This document shows, piece after piece, positions 23,090 to 31,498 of a DNA stretch of 44,997 nt (positions are counted from its first letter, which is position 1; every line of letters starts with the position of its first letter). This DNA comes from DATBSK01 sp964532485. Its GTDB lineage: Bacteria; Actinomycetota; Acidimicrobiia; IMCC26256; PALSA-555. The notes below the pieces were generated by a model, which worked only from the letters and a program-made list of their open reading frames with translations, ran no database searches and was not told where the DNA came from. A program made the translations under genes and the position numbers. The stretch spans positions 1-44,997 of the forward strand of contig CAZHKE010000023.1 in NCBI GenBank assembly GCA_964532485.1. The letters are read 5' to 3'.

Positions 23090-23869
23090 CTACGCGTCGG
23101 TCCCCAGCGCGTTGAAAGGACCGGCGAGGTAGCCGCCGTCGACGACGAACTCGGCACCGGTGCAGAACGAGCTCGCGTCGGACGCGAGCCAGCAGACGAG
23201 CTCGGCGACCTCCTCGGGCCGGCCGATGCGTCCGAGCGGGCTGCTCGCCGCCAGCGCAGGGCGCATGTCGAACCCACCCCACGACTCGGGCTGGACCATG
23301 GGCGTGTCGATCGGGCCGGGATGGACGCTGTTGACGCGCACTCCCCCACGGCCGAGCTCGAGCGCCGCGACCTTCGCGAGTCCGCGCAGCGCGAACTTGC
23401 TCGTGACGTAGCCGGCGATCCCGCCCGCGCCCACGAACCCGTTGACCGACGACGTGAGGACGATCGAACCGCCGCCCGCGTCGACGATCGCGGGTGCGCT
23501 CGTGTGGATGGCCAGGAACGCGCCGACCTGGTTGATCTCGATGACCTCGCGGTACTGATCGGCCTCGGTCTCGACGATCGGACGGGGCATCGGCGAGACC
23601 CCGGCGTTGCTGACCAGCACGTGCAGCCCGCCGAAGCGCCCGACCGCGGTCTCGACCGCGGCGGTCCAGTCGGCTTCGCTCGTGACGTCGAGATGGCGGT
23701 AGACGGCGGCGTCACCGAGCTCGGCCGCGACCGCACCCCCTTCGTCGTCGAGGATGTCACCCATCACGACGCGCGCGCCGCGCTCGACGAGCAGTCGGGC
23801 CTCCGCGGCCCCCTGCCCGCGGGCCGCACCCGTGACGAGCGCGACCCGTCCGGTGAGCGACGGATCCAT
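23090..23869 (-). CDS. SDR resembling 3-alpha(20-beta)-hydroxysteroid dehydrogenase (FabG3 type)
   Basis: A 259-residue SDR preceded by AGGAGG. RVALVTGAARGQGAAEARLL, ARVVMGDILDDEGGAVAAEL, HLDVTSEADWTAAVETAVGR and GGLHVLVSNAGVSP closely follow the mycobacterial FabG3/20-beta-HSD pattern as I recall it. The catalytic Tyr-Lys pair is in YVTSKFALRG, and the VHPGPIDTPM loop is conserved. Those enzymes act on steroid hydroxyl/keto groups with NADH. The steroid assignment rests on resemblance, not proof. The upstream amidohydrolase ends 14 bases away, so the two form one minus-strand unit. Confidence 0.87.
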   Translation of the reverse strand: MDPSLTGRVALVTGAARGQGAAEARLLVERGARVVMGDILDDEGGAVAAELGDAAVYRHLDVTSEADWTAAVETAVGRFGGLHVLVSNAGVSPMPRPIVETEADQYREVIEINQVGAFLAIHTSAPAIVDAGGGSIVLTSSVNGFVGAGGIAGYVTSKFALRGLAKVAALELGRGGVRVNSVHPGPIDTPMVQPESWGGFDMRPALAASSPLGRIGRPEEVAELVCWLASDASSFCTGAEFVVDGGYLAGPFNALGTDA

Positions 23870-23883
23870 GCGACCTCCTGGGG

Positions 23884-25059
23884 TCACACGCGGTCGGGCA
23901 CGTGGTCGAGCCGGTAGAGCGCCCGGCAGTTGTCGTGCAGCATCTTCTTCACCGTGTCGCGCTCGACACCCCGGAAGTTTCGCTCGATCGACACACGGTC
24001 GTTCGGCCACTCCGTGCCCGTGTGCGGATAGTCCGTCGACCACATCATGTGGTCGACGTTCAGACGGTGTCGCAGCTCGATCCCGACCGTGTCCACCATG
24101 AACGTCGCCCAGAAGTTCCGGTGGAACGTGCGGCTCGGCATCGTCGGCATCCGGTCGACGCCGCCCGTGAACCATCGGTATCGCAGGTACATGTCGTCGA
24201 CCTGCTCGAGCAGCGTCGGGATCCACCCGATGTTCGCCTCGACGAGCAGCAGCTTCAGACGCGGAAACCGCTCGAAGATCCCCGAGAAGATCACGTCGCA
24301 GACGACGGGCAGCGTGTGCGCGCCCGCCTTGCTCGCGCCGGCGACGCCCATGAACGCGAGCGTGTCGAGCGGCGGTGTCGACTCGACGGTCTTGAGGAAG
24401 CTCCCGATGTGCACCGCGACCGGGATGTCGGCCTCTTGCGCGAGCGCCCAGAACCGGTCGTCTTCGGGTGCGCTGTCGAGCGTGCCGTTCGGGTACGACG
24501 AGATCACGACGCCCCGATGACCGAGCGCGAGCGCGCGCTCGGTCTCCTCGATCGCACCGTCGACCCCGGTCGTGGGCAGGATCGCCTGCGGGACGAGCCG
24601 GCCGTCGGCGCCGTCGCAGAACTCGACGACCCAGTCGTTGTAGGCCCGCACGCACGCGGTCTGGAGCTCGGGCTCGCTGCCGTAGACCTTCGCGCCCCCG
24701 AGCGTCACGCTCGGGTAGAGCACCTGGAGCCAGATGCCGTCGGCGTCCATGTCGGCGAGGCGCGCCTTCGGGTCGAACGACCCGGCCCGCATCGACGAGT
24801 AGGAGATCCCCGCAGGCTTGAACTCGAGATACGACAGGCCCGCCGTCGCGGTGAGGCCGACGGGACGCATCACCTTGCCGTCGTCGAAGCTCCACCAGTC
24901 GCCGTCGTCGCCGTGCACGACCTTGGGCGCCCGGTCCCGCAGCTTGGCGGGCACCCGCGCCTGCCATGTGTCGGGCGGCTCATTGACGTGCGCGTCGGCG
25001 TCGAGGATGGGGTAGTCGATGCTCGCGACCTCGCTGAACGTCGATTGCTGCTCGACCAC
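23884..25059 (-). CDS. Amidohydrolase-2 family protein
   Basis: A protein of about 391 residues. The opening motif is DADAHVNEPPDTWQ, where the first His of the usual metal-binding pair is Asp, common in this actinobacterial subgroup. Further signatures are LADMDADGIWLQVLYPSV, CVRAYNDWVVEFC, GHRGVVISSYPNG, IPVAVHIGSFLK (ligand His) and MMWSTDYPHTGTEWPNDR (catalytic Asp). Close relatives are annotated only as amidohydrolase. They sit in aromatic and isoprenoid degradation clusters and may hydrolyse C-C or lactone bonds. I chose GTG 25059, and a TTG at 25095 is an alternative. It is first in an operon with the FabG3-like SDR and diverges from the esterase. Confidence 0.86.
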   Translation of the reverse strand: MVEQQSTFSEVASIDYPILDADAHVNEPPDTWQARVPAKLRDRAPKVVHGDDGDWWSFDDGKVMRPVGLTATAGLSYLEFKPAGISYSSMRAGSFDPKARLADMDADGIWLQVLYPSVTLGGAKVYGSEPELQTACVRAYNDWVVEFCDGADGRLVPQAILPTTGVDGAIEETERALALGHRGVVISSYPNGTLDSAPEDDRFWALAQEADIPVAVHIGSFLKTVESTPPLDTLAFMGVAGASKAGAHTLPVVCDVIFSGIFERFPRLKLLLVEANIGWIPTLLEQVDDMYLRYRWFTGGVDRMPTMPSRTFHRNFWATFMVDTVGIELRHRLNVDHMMWSTDYPHTGTEWPNDRVSIERNFRGVERDTVKKMLHDNCRALYRLDHVPDRV

Positions 25060-25115
25060 ACGCGAATCCGACCACTTGCGGCATCCCGGACGCAACTGTC
25101 AGGGTGCGCCCGCAT

Positions 25116-26252
25116 ATGGGGGGCATCGAGGGGACCTGCGATCCGCGCTTCGCCGCCGTGCAGGACGCCTTCGCCGCGGGCTTCGCCGCCGGTCACGAGC
25201 TGGGCGCATCGCTCGCGATCGAGATCGACGGTTCGGTCGTCGTGGACGTCTGGGGCGGCTTCGCCGACGCCGCGCGCACGAGACCCTGGACCCACGACAC
25301 GATCGCGTGCGTCTTCTCGTGCACGAAAGGGCTCGCGGCGATCGTGCTGCTGCGCCTCCTCGAGGCCGGCGTCGTCGACCTCGACGCGCCCGTGGCCCGC
25401 TACTGGCCGGAGTTCGCGGCCGGCGGGAAGGACGAGCTGCCCGTCCGGTGGCTGCTGACCCACGAAGCCGGGCTGCCGGCGATCTCACGAGAGATGCCGT
25501 TGGGCTCGCTGTCCGACTGGGACGCCATGATCGACGCGCTCTCGGTCCAGGAGCCGTGGTGGGAGCCGGGGACGGCCCACGGCTACCACGGCGTGACGTT
25601 CGGGCACCTCGTCGGTGAGGTCGTGCGCCGCGCCGACGGCCGCACCATCGGCCGCGTGCTCGCCGACGACGTCGTCGGGCCGCTCGGCGTCGACTGCTTC
25701 CTCGGGCTGCCCGCGGCCGAGGAGGTCCGAGCCGCCGACATGACGATCGCCCTCGACCCGGGCACGCCGACGTTCTTCTCGCACTGGGGCCCCGACGACC
25801 TCGGACCGAAGTCGTTCGGCAACCCGCCCGACTGCAACCTCGTCGACCACACGAACACGCGTGAGTTCCGGGCAGCCGAGATCCCCGCCGCGAACGCGCA
25901 CTCGAACGCTCGCGCCCTCGCGCGCATCTACGGTGCGCTCGGCACGGGCAACCTGCTCGCCCCCGAGCTGGTCGCCGAGGCGGGACGGGCGCACGTGCGC
26001 GGCGGCGATGTCGTGATGGCGCTGCCGACGTGCTTCGGCCTCGGGTTCGAGGTCACGATGCCCGAGGCCGAGTTCTCCTTCGGGCCCGGTGCGCGCACGT
26101 TCGGCCACAACGGGTCGGGAGGGTCGCTTGGGTTCCTCGACCCCGACGCGGGCATCGCGCTCGGCTACGTGATGAACCGGATGGAATGGCGTGCTCGACG
26201 AGACGACGCCCGGTGGTTCCCGATCCTCGAGGCCCTGTACGGGGCACTCTGA
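25116..26252 (+). CDS. Serine beta-lactamase-fold esterase (EstB/class C-like)
   Basis: A protein of about 378 residues (382 from an upstream GTG at 25104). It begins IEGTCDPRFAAVQDAFAAGF, typical of EstB-type esterases. Ser68-Cys-Thr-Lys71 is the S-x-x-K nucleophile motif, Tyr157 in HGYHGVTFGHLVGEVVRR is the general base region, and HNGSGGSLGFLD near the C-terminus corresponds to the third (KTG-like) box. No signal peptide is visible, so it is probably a cytoplasmic carboxylesterase or lactone hydrolase rather than an antibiotic-resistance lactamase. An LLM gene follows after 15 bases. Confidence 0.88.
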   Translation: MGGIEGTCDPRFAAVQDAFAAGFAAGHELGASLAIEIDGSVVVDVWGGFADAARTRPWTHDTIACVFSCTKGLAAIVLLRLLEAGVVDLDAPVARYWPEFAAGGKDELPVRWLLTHEAGLPAISREMPLGSLSDWDAMIDALSVQEPWWEPGTAHGYHGVTFGHLVGEVVRRADGRTIGRVLADDVVGPLGVDCFLGLPAAEEVRAADMTIALDPGTPTFFSHWGPDDLGPKSFGNPPDCNLVDHTNTREFRAAEIPAANAHSNARALARIYGALGTGNLLAPELVAEAGRAHVRGGDVVMALPTCFGLGFEVTMPEAEFSFGPGARTFGHNGSGGSLGFLDPDAGIALGYVMNRMEWRARRDDARWFPILEALYGAL

Positions 26253-26267
26253 CGTTCCGAAGCCGTC

Positions 26268-27166
26268 ATGACCAAGCTGTCGGTCCTGTTCCCCGAGACG
26301 CGCTCGATCACCCGTGTCGCCGAGCTGGCCGGCCGCGCCGACGAGCTCGGGTTCCACGGCATGTTCCTCGGCTCGGCATTCGGCTTCGACCCGGTGATGG
26401 CGCTCGCGCTCGCGGGGGCGACCACGACGAGGATCCAGCTCGGGACGGCCGTCGTGCCGACGTGGCCCCGCCACCCGGTCGTCGCCGCGCAGCAGGCCGC
26501 GACCGCGAACGCCGCGTGCGGCGGGCGGTTTCGCTTCGGCGTGGGGCCGTCGCATCCGCCCGTGATGAGCATGTACGGCGTCGAGTACGACCGGCCGATC
26601 GGGCACACGCGCGAGTGGCTCGGCATCGTGCGCGCGCTGCTGCACGAAGGCATCGCCAAGGTCGCGGGCGAGCACTACGCGGTCACCGCCTTCCTGGACG
26701 TCGAGTCGCCCGGTCCGCCACCCCTGCTCGTCGGCGTGCTGCACGCGCAGCTCGCCCGCGTCGCCGGCGCACTCGCGGACGGCGGGCTCCCCTGGCTCGC
26801 ACCACCCGCGTGGATCGACGACGTCATCGCGGTCAACCTCCAGATCGGTGCCGATGCCGCTGGTCGCGCGCGGCCACCGATCATCGCCGAGCTCCCCTGC
26901 TACGTGTCGACCGACCGCGCGGCCGTCCTCGAGGCGGCACGGCGCGACCTTGCGATCTACCCGATGATGCCCGCGTACGCCGACGTGCTCGGCCACGCAA
27001 TCGGCAAGCTCGCTGCCGACGTCACGACGGACGGCTGGACCGACTCGTGCACCGACGCGGTCGTCGTGTGGGGCGACCGCACCCGCGTCGCGGCCACGGT
27101 CCAGGAGTACCTGGACGCAGGTGCCGACGAGGTCGTGCTGTCGCCCTATGGTTGCGGCGCCGACCC
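26268..27166 (+). CDS. LLM-class F420-dependent oxidoreductase (3' end in assembly gap)
   Basis: An LLM protein of which about 300 residues are visible. It starts MTKLSVLFPETRSITRVAEL. LAGRADELGFHGMFLGSAFG, IQLGTAVVPTWPRHPVVAAQ, ACGGRFRFGVGPSHPPVMSM and YLDAGADEVVLSPYGCGAD follow the TIGR03564-like F420 group. The last motif normally lies a few residues before the C-terminus, so the gap hides only a short tail. It is in the same direction as, and close behind, the esterase, and a SnoaL-like gene lies beyond the gap. Confidence 0.86.
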
Positions 27167-27266
27167 NNNNNNNNNNNNNNNNNNNNNNNNNNNNNNNNNN
27201 NNNNNNNNNNNNNNNNNNNNNNNNNNNNNNNNNNNNNNNNNNNNNNNNNNNNNNNNNNNNNNNNNN
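27167..27266. other. Assembly gap (100 N)
   Basis: Exactly 100 N. Unlike the other two gaps, the flanks share no end overlap. It conceals the end of the LLM gene and the start of the SnoaL-like gene. The sequence just right of the gap carries two copies of TGACCGTGA, 15 bases apart. Confidence 0.95.
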
Positions 27267-27681
27267 TGACCGTGATGCCGGTGACCGTGAGACCGTCGTC
27301 CGCGAGCTGTTCGCACACCTGTCGGCGCGCGAGTTCGATGCCATGGCAGAGCTGCTCGCCGACGACGTCGAGTTCGACCTCGCGTATGCGCCCGAGATGC
27401 TTCCGATGCCCACGCGCGGTCGGCCGGCGGTGCGCGAGCTGGTCGCCAACGTGATCGGCGGGATGTTCGATCCGTTCGTCATCGACGTGCGCTCGATCTA
27501 CCCCGGCGCCGAGCGCGGCGTGCTCGTCGCCGAGTACGCCAGCGAGGCGACCGTCGTCCACAACGGCAAGCGCTATCTGAACCGCTATGTCGGCATCTTC
27601 CGGGTCGACGACGACGGCCACGTCGCGTTCTGGCGCGAGTACCACAACCCTGAGGAGGCGACCCGCGCCCTCTCCGGGTGA
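27267..27681 (+). CDS. SnoaL-like / NTF2-fold protein (5' end in assembly gap)
   Basis: About 137 visible residues of an NTF2-fold protein: VVRELFAHLSAREFDAMAEL, LADDVEFDLAYAP, TRGRPAVRELVANVIGGMF, then ERGVLVAEYASEATV and KRYLNRYVGIFRVDDDGHVA with FWREYHNPEEATRAL. This is the SnoaL-like pattern, with the Glu-Tyr-x-Asn/Asp-Pro ending common in limonene-epoxide-hydrolase/ketosteroid-isomerase relatives. No start codon lies in frame between the gap and the domain. It may be a separate gene or, if the gap is of zero length, an in-frame C-terminal extension of the LLM protein. Confidence 0.78.
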
Positions 27682-27706
27682 CGCCGCCGCGCGAGCGGCC
27701 GACGCG

Positions 27707-28879
27707 TCACGCGGCTGTGGGCGCCTCCACCCGGTACAACGCGGCGGCGTTGTCCCAGAGCACCTTGCGCCGCACGTCGCCGGGCTGGTCGGCGAGGCTC
27801 GCCTCGATCTTCTCGCGCACGTTCCCGAACAGACAGATGGGATGCGGGTAGTCGGTCTCGAAGAGCACGTTGTCGGCGCCGATCGCGTCGACGACGCGAC
27901 CGAGGCCGAGCTCCTCGAAGAAGTAGCAGCCGTACACCTGCCGCTTGAACAGCTCACTCGGGGGCGGGTCGTCGGGCCGATCGGCCGGCATCGACGACTC
28001 CCCGTAGGCGTAGTCGGACGCCTCGAGGATGAACGGCAGGAAGCCGATGCCGCTCTCGACGGACACGAACTTCAGGTCGGGGAAGCGCGACAGCACACCC
28101 GACGTGAGCAGATCGGCGACCTGCTGGCCATTCGACAGGAACAGGCTCACCGACGTGGACACGTACGCGGCGCCCGCCCCGTGCGCGCGGATGCGACCCG
28201 GCGAGAAGCCGCTGGCGATGTCGCCGCCTCCGATGTGGAAGCTGATCGGCAGCCCGTGGGCCAGCGCGACCTCCCAGAGCGGATCCCAATGAGCGTCGCC
28301 GAGATACGGGAGATCGAACCGTTGGGGCTCGCCCGTGAACAGCACGCCGCGGTGGCCGTTCGCCGCGCACCGCTCGACCTCGGCCACCGACGCGGCGACG
28401 TCCCAGAACGGCGTCGCGGTCACCGCGAGCAACCGAGCCGCGTCGACCGAGCACCACTCGGTCATCCAGTCGTTGTATGCCCGCACGCACTCGACCTGGA
28501 GCTGCGGGTCGTCCAGCTTGAGGAACGCCTGGTTCCCGAAGCCGCCGACGTTCGGGTACATGACCTGCGCCCAGATCCCGTTGTCGTCCATGTACGCCAG
28601 GCGCGCCTCGGCATCGTGCGCGGCCTCGGGGACCTCGTCCATGTTGCGCGGCGCGCTCGGGAAGCGCTCGGGCCATCCTGCGGTCGCCGTGTGGCCGACG
28701 GACGACACCGTGACGCCGGCACCCGGACCGAGCTTCCAGACGTCCCAGCCCGACCGCTCGTCGCGGACCAGGCGCGGGGCGACGTCGCGATACCTGACGG
28801 GCAGCCGCTTCGTCCACACGTCGCCGGGCTCGGTGACGTGCGCGTCGGCGTCGATCACCCAGTCCATGCCCCGGTCCAT
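27707..28879 (-). CDS. Amidohydrolase-2 family protein
   Basis: A 390-residue paralogue of the protein at 23884. It has DADAHVTEPGDVWTKRLPVR near residue 10, LAYMDDNGIWAQVMYPNVGG, CVRAYNDWMTEWC, GHRGVLFTGEPQRF, LPISFHIGGGDI (ligand His) and VLFETDYPHPICLFGN (catalytic Asp). It shares the Asp-x-His form of the first metal motif. The expected activity is hydrolysis or decarboxylation of a cyclic or aromatic acid, with the substrate unknown. A TACCTT box 8 bases upstream of the ATG suggests a leaderless mRNA. It is divergent from the SMP-30 gene, with only 29 bases between start codons. Confidence 0.87.
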   Translation of the reverse strand: MDRGMDWVIDADAHVTEPGDVWTKRLPVRYRDVAPRLVRDERSGWDVWKLGPGAGVTVSSVGHTATAGWPERFPSAPRNMDEVPEAAHDAEARLAYMDDNGIWAQVMYPNVGGFGNQAFLKLDDPQLQVECVRAYNDWMTEWCSVDAARLLAVTATPFWDVAASVAEVERCAANGHRGVLFTGEPQRFDLPYLGDAHWDPLWEVALAHGLPISFHIGGGDIASGFSPGRIRAHGAGAAYVSTSVSLFLSNGQQVADLLTSGVLSRFPDLKFVSVESGIGFLPFILEASDYAYGESSMPADRPDDPPPSELFKRQVYGCYFFEELGLGRVVDAIGADNVLFETDYPHPICLFGNVREKIEASLADQPGDVRRKVLWDNAAALYRVEAPTAA

Positions 28880-28908
28880 GTTCGAGAAAGGTATTAGAAA
28901 AGGGATCC
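28880..28908. promoter_or_regulatory. 29-base divergent promoter region
   Basis: This short A/T-enriched stretch (TTCGAGAAAGGTATTAGAAA and on to GGGATCC) separates the ATGs of the amidohydrolase (minus) and SMP-30 gene (plus). A minus-strand TACCTT (28888-28893) fits TANNNT at leaderless distance. No TANNNT is visible for the plus strand, where AAGGG at 28900-28904 may serve as the ribosome-binding site. Promoters for both genes must overlap each other or the opposing coding sequence. Confidence 0.5.
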
Positions 28909-29838
28909 ATGGAGATGCAGCCCACGACCGTCGGCGAGGTCCGAGAGCTCGCCTCCGGCCTCCAGTTCCCTGAAGGTCCCGTCTCGATGCCCGACGGATC
29001 CGTGCTCCTGGTGGAGATCCGCCGGGGAACGCTGTCGCGGGTGCCGGCCGGGGGCGGTGAGGCCGAGGTCGTCGCCGACGTCGGCGGCGGCCCCAACGGC
29101 GCCGCCATCGGCCCGGACGGCGCGGCGTACGTCGTCAACAACGGCGGCTTCCTCTGGAGCCGGCTCGGCGACATGACCCTGCCGTTCGACCTCACGAACA
29201 TGAGCAACCAGCCCGACGACTTCGAGGGCGGCTGGGTCGACCGGGTCGACCTCACGACCGGGGAGCACTCCGTGCTCTACCGCGACCACGACGGCGAGCG
29301 CTTCTGCGGACCCAACGACATCGTGTTCGACGCCGCGGGTGGGTTCTGGTTCACCGACTTCGGCAAGATGCGCGCCCGCGACGCCGACCGCGGCTCGCTC
29401 TTCTACGCGACCATCGACGGCTCCCACATCGTCGAAGCCGCTCGCGGCCTGCACGGCCCGAACGGCGTCGGTCTGGCCCCCGGTGGCGACCGCGTGTACG
29501 TCGCCGAGAGCTTCACCGGTCGCCTCCTCGCGTGGGACATCGCCGCACCGGGCACGGTCGCGGGCGGACCGACCGTCCTCGAGGCGACGAAGGGGCACTT
29601 CGACTCGCTCGCGGTCGAGGACGACGGCACGGTCGTCGTCGCCGCGCTGCCCGACGGCCTGTGCGTCGTGACGACCGACGGATCGGGCGGCCACGAGTAC
29701 ATCGCGATGCCCGACCCCTTCGTCACGAACATCTGCTTCGGTGGCGACGACCTCACGACCGCGTTCATCACCGGATCCGGTGGCGGCAAGCTCTTCACCT
29801 GCGACTGGCCGCGACCGGGGCTGAAGCTCGAGCGCTGA
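28909..29838 (+). CDS. SMP-30/gluconolactonase/LRE-family protein
   Basis: A 309-residue six-bladed beta-propeller candidate: LASGLQFPEGPVSMPDGSVL, GGGPNGAAIGPDGAAYVVNN, FCGPNDIVFDAAGGFWFTDF, ARGLHGPNGVGLAPGGDRVY and VYVAESFTGRLLAWDI. The Glu in FPEGP, the Asn of GPND and the Asn of GPNGV are the conserved calcium-binding residues of SMP-30 lactonases. It probably hydrolyses a lactone. No signal peptide is seen. Its TGA overlaps the ATG of the FadD17-like ligase (TGATG), so a lactone opened to a free acid could be activated directly by the next enzyme. Confidence 0.9.
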   Translation: MEMQPTTVGEVRELASGLQFPEGPVSMPDGSVLLVEIRRGTLSRVPAGGGEAEVVADVGGGPNGAAIGPDGAAYVVNNGGFLWSRLGDMTLPFDLTNMSNQPDDFEGGWVDRVDLTTGEHSVLYRDHDGERFCGPNDIVFDAAGGFWFTDFGKMRARDADRGSLFYATIDGSHIVEAARGLHGPNGVGLAPGGDRVYVAESFTGRLLAWDIAAPGTVAGGPTVLEATKGHFDSLAVEDDGTVVVAALPDGLCVVTTDGSGGHEYIAMPDPFVTNICFGGDDLTTAFITGSGGGKLFTCDWPRPGLKLER

Positions 29839-31493
29839 TGTCGACGATCGCGGAGTTCGTCCACGCCCGGGCCGGCGACGGCGACCGGCAGGCGATCCTC
29901 TTCGAGGACGAGCGCCACACGTGGGGCGAGTTCCTCGACGCGTGCGCGGCCCGCGCCGCGTACCTCGAAGCAGCGCTGCGCCCCGGCGAGCCGCCGCACG
30001 TGGGCGTGCTGTTCGACAACATCCCCGAGTACGCCCTGTGGCTCGGTGCAGCCGCGGTGACCGGCTCGGTCGTCGTCGGCATCAACCCGACGCGCCGAGG
30101 TGCGGAGCTCGCCCGCGACATCACCCACACCGACTGCCAGCTCGTGGTCACCGAGGGCAGGCACGTCCACCTGCTCGACGGCCTCGACCTCGGCGCAGCC
30201 GACGGACAGGTGCTCGACGTCGACTCCTCGGAGTACGCCGCGGCGCTCGCGCCCCACGCAGGCGCCGAGCTCCCCGACACCCCCGTCGACGACGCCACCC
30301 TCTTCATGCTCCTCTTCACGTCGGGCACGAGCGGCGCACCGAAGGCTTGCCTCCTGTCGCAGGGTCGCCTCGCCCGGATGAGCCAGGGGTTGGCGATGGG
30401 CATGAGCTTCGGCCCCGACGACGTCCTCTACTGCGTGATGCCGCTGTTCCACTCGAACTGCATCATCACGTCGTACGCGCCGTGGCTGATCTCGGGCGCG
30501 ACCCTCGCGCTCCGGCGACGCTTCTCCGCGTCGGGCTTCGTCCCCGACGTGCGCAGGTTCGGCGCGACCTACTTCAACTACGTCGGCAAGCCGCTGTCGT
30601 ACATCCTCGCCACGCCCGAGGGGCCCGACGACGCCGACTCCACTCTCACCCGCGTGTTCGGCAACGAGGCGAGCGACGCCGACATCGAGCGCTTCGCGGC
30701 GAGGTTCGGATGCACGGTCGGCGACGGCTACGGATCCACCGAGGGCGGCGCGTTCATCGGCCGCACCCCCGACATGCCGAAGGGCGCGCTCGGGGTCGGC
30801 CCCGAGGGGACGGTCGTCCTCGACCCCGAGACCGGCCGCGAGTGCCCCCGCGCCGACTTCGACGACCGGGGCCGCCTCCTCAACCCCGACGAGTGCATCG
30901 GTGAGATCGTCAACAAGAACGGTGCGCCCGGGTTCGAGGGCTACTACAAGAACGACGAGGCGAACGCGGCCCGCGTGCGCGACGGCTACTACTGGACCGG
31001 CGACCTCGGGTACCGCGACCGCGAGGGGTACTTCTACTTCGCGGGGCGCGACTTCGAGTGGTTGCGCGTCGACGGCGAGAACTTCTCCGCCGCGCCGGTC
31101 GAGCGGATCCTGTCGCGCCATCCCGACGTGCTCGTCGCCGCCGTGTACGCCGTCCCCGACGAGGACGTCGGCGACCAGGTGATGGCGGCGATCGAGCTGG
31201 GGCCGGGAGCGGCGTTCGATCCCGACGACTTCGAGGAGTTCCTCTCGGAGCAGCCCGACCTCGGCACGAAGTGGGCTCCACGCTACGTGCGGGTCATGCA
31301 GTCGATCCCGGTCACGGAGACGCAGAAGCCCATGAAGCGGCAGCTCCGCCGGGAGCGGTGGGACGTGCCCGACCCCGTGTTCTGGCGACCGGCGAAGGGC
31401 AAGCCGCTCCGACCGTTCAGCGAAGCCGACGGCGCCGAGCTGCTGGCGCGCTTCGAGGAGCGTGGCCGGGTGGGCGCGCTCGAGGCGAGCTGA
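29838..31493 (+). CDS. Acyl-CoA ligase resembling FadD17
   Basis: A 551-residue adenylate-forming enzyme. LFTSGTSGAPKACLLSQGRL (P-loop, about residue 160), DGYGSTEGGAFIGRT, YYWTGDLGYRDREGYFYFAG and RDFEWLRVDGENFSAAPVER are A3, A5, A7 and A8. A10 reads PVTETQKPMKRQL, with lysine but without the usual glycine before it. The N-terminal AALRPGEPPHVGVLFDNIPE and VVVGINPTRRGAELARDITH strongly recall mycobacterial FadD17, which is KstR-controlled and lies near hsd4A. The next gene here is an Hsd4A-like SDR, repeating that association. The substrate is probably a steroid side-chain or similar branched acid, by inference. Confidence 0.9.
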   Translation: MSTIAEFVHARAGDGDRQAILFEDERHTWGEFLDACAARAAYLEAALRPGEPPHVGVLFDNIPEYALWLGAAAVTGSVVVGINPTRRGAELARDITHTDCQLVVTEGRHVHLLDGLDLGAADGQVLDVDSSEYAAALAPHAGAELPDTPVDDATLFMLLFTSGTSGAPKACLLSQGRLARMSQGLAMGMSFGPDDVLYCVMPLFHSNCIITSYAPWLISGATLALRRRFSASGFVPDVRRFGATYFNYVGKPLSYILATPEGPDDADSTLTRVFGNEASDADIERFAARFGCTVGDGYGSTEGGAFIGRTPDMPKGALGVGPEGTVVLDPETGRECPRADFDDRGRLLNPDECIGEIVNKNGAPGFEGYYKNDEANAARVRDGYYWTGDLGYRDREGYFYFAGRDFEWLRVDGENFSAAPVERILSRHPDVLVAAVYAVPDEDVGDQVMAAIELGPGAAFDPDDFEEFLSEQPDLGTKWAPRYVRVMQSIPVTETQKPMKRQLRRERWDVPDPVFWRPAKGKPLRPFSEADGAELLARFEERGRVGALEAS

Positions 31494-31498
31494 CGCTC

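Noticed and set aside
21944..23917. Long plus-strand open frame opposite the MFS and SDR genes
   Set aside because: Low-complexity Arg-rich translation without motifs. The minus strand carries clear MFS and SDR motifs.
25116..26252. Antibiotic-resistance beta-lactamase
   Set aside because: No signal peptide and an EstB-type start. The motifs fit a cytoplasmic esterase at least as well, and the neighbours are catabolic.
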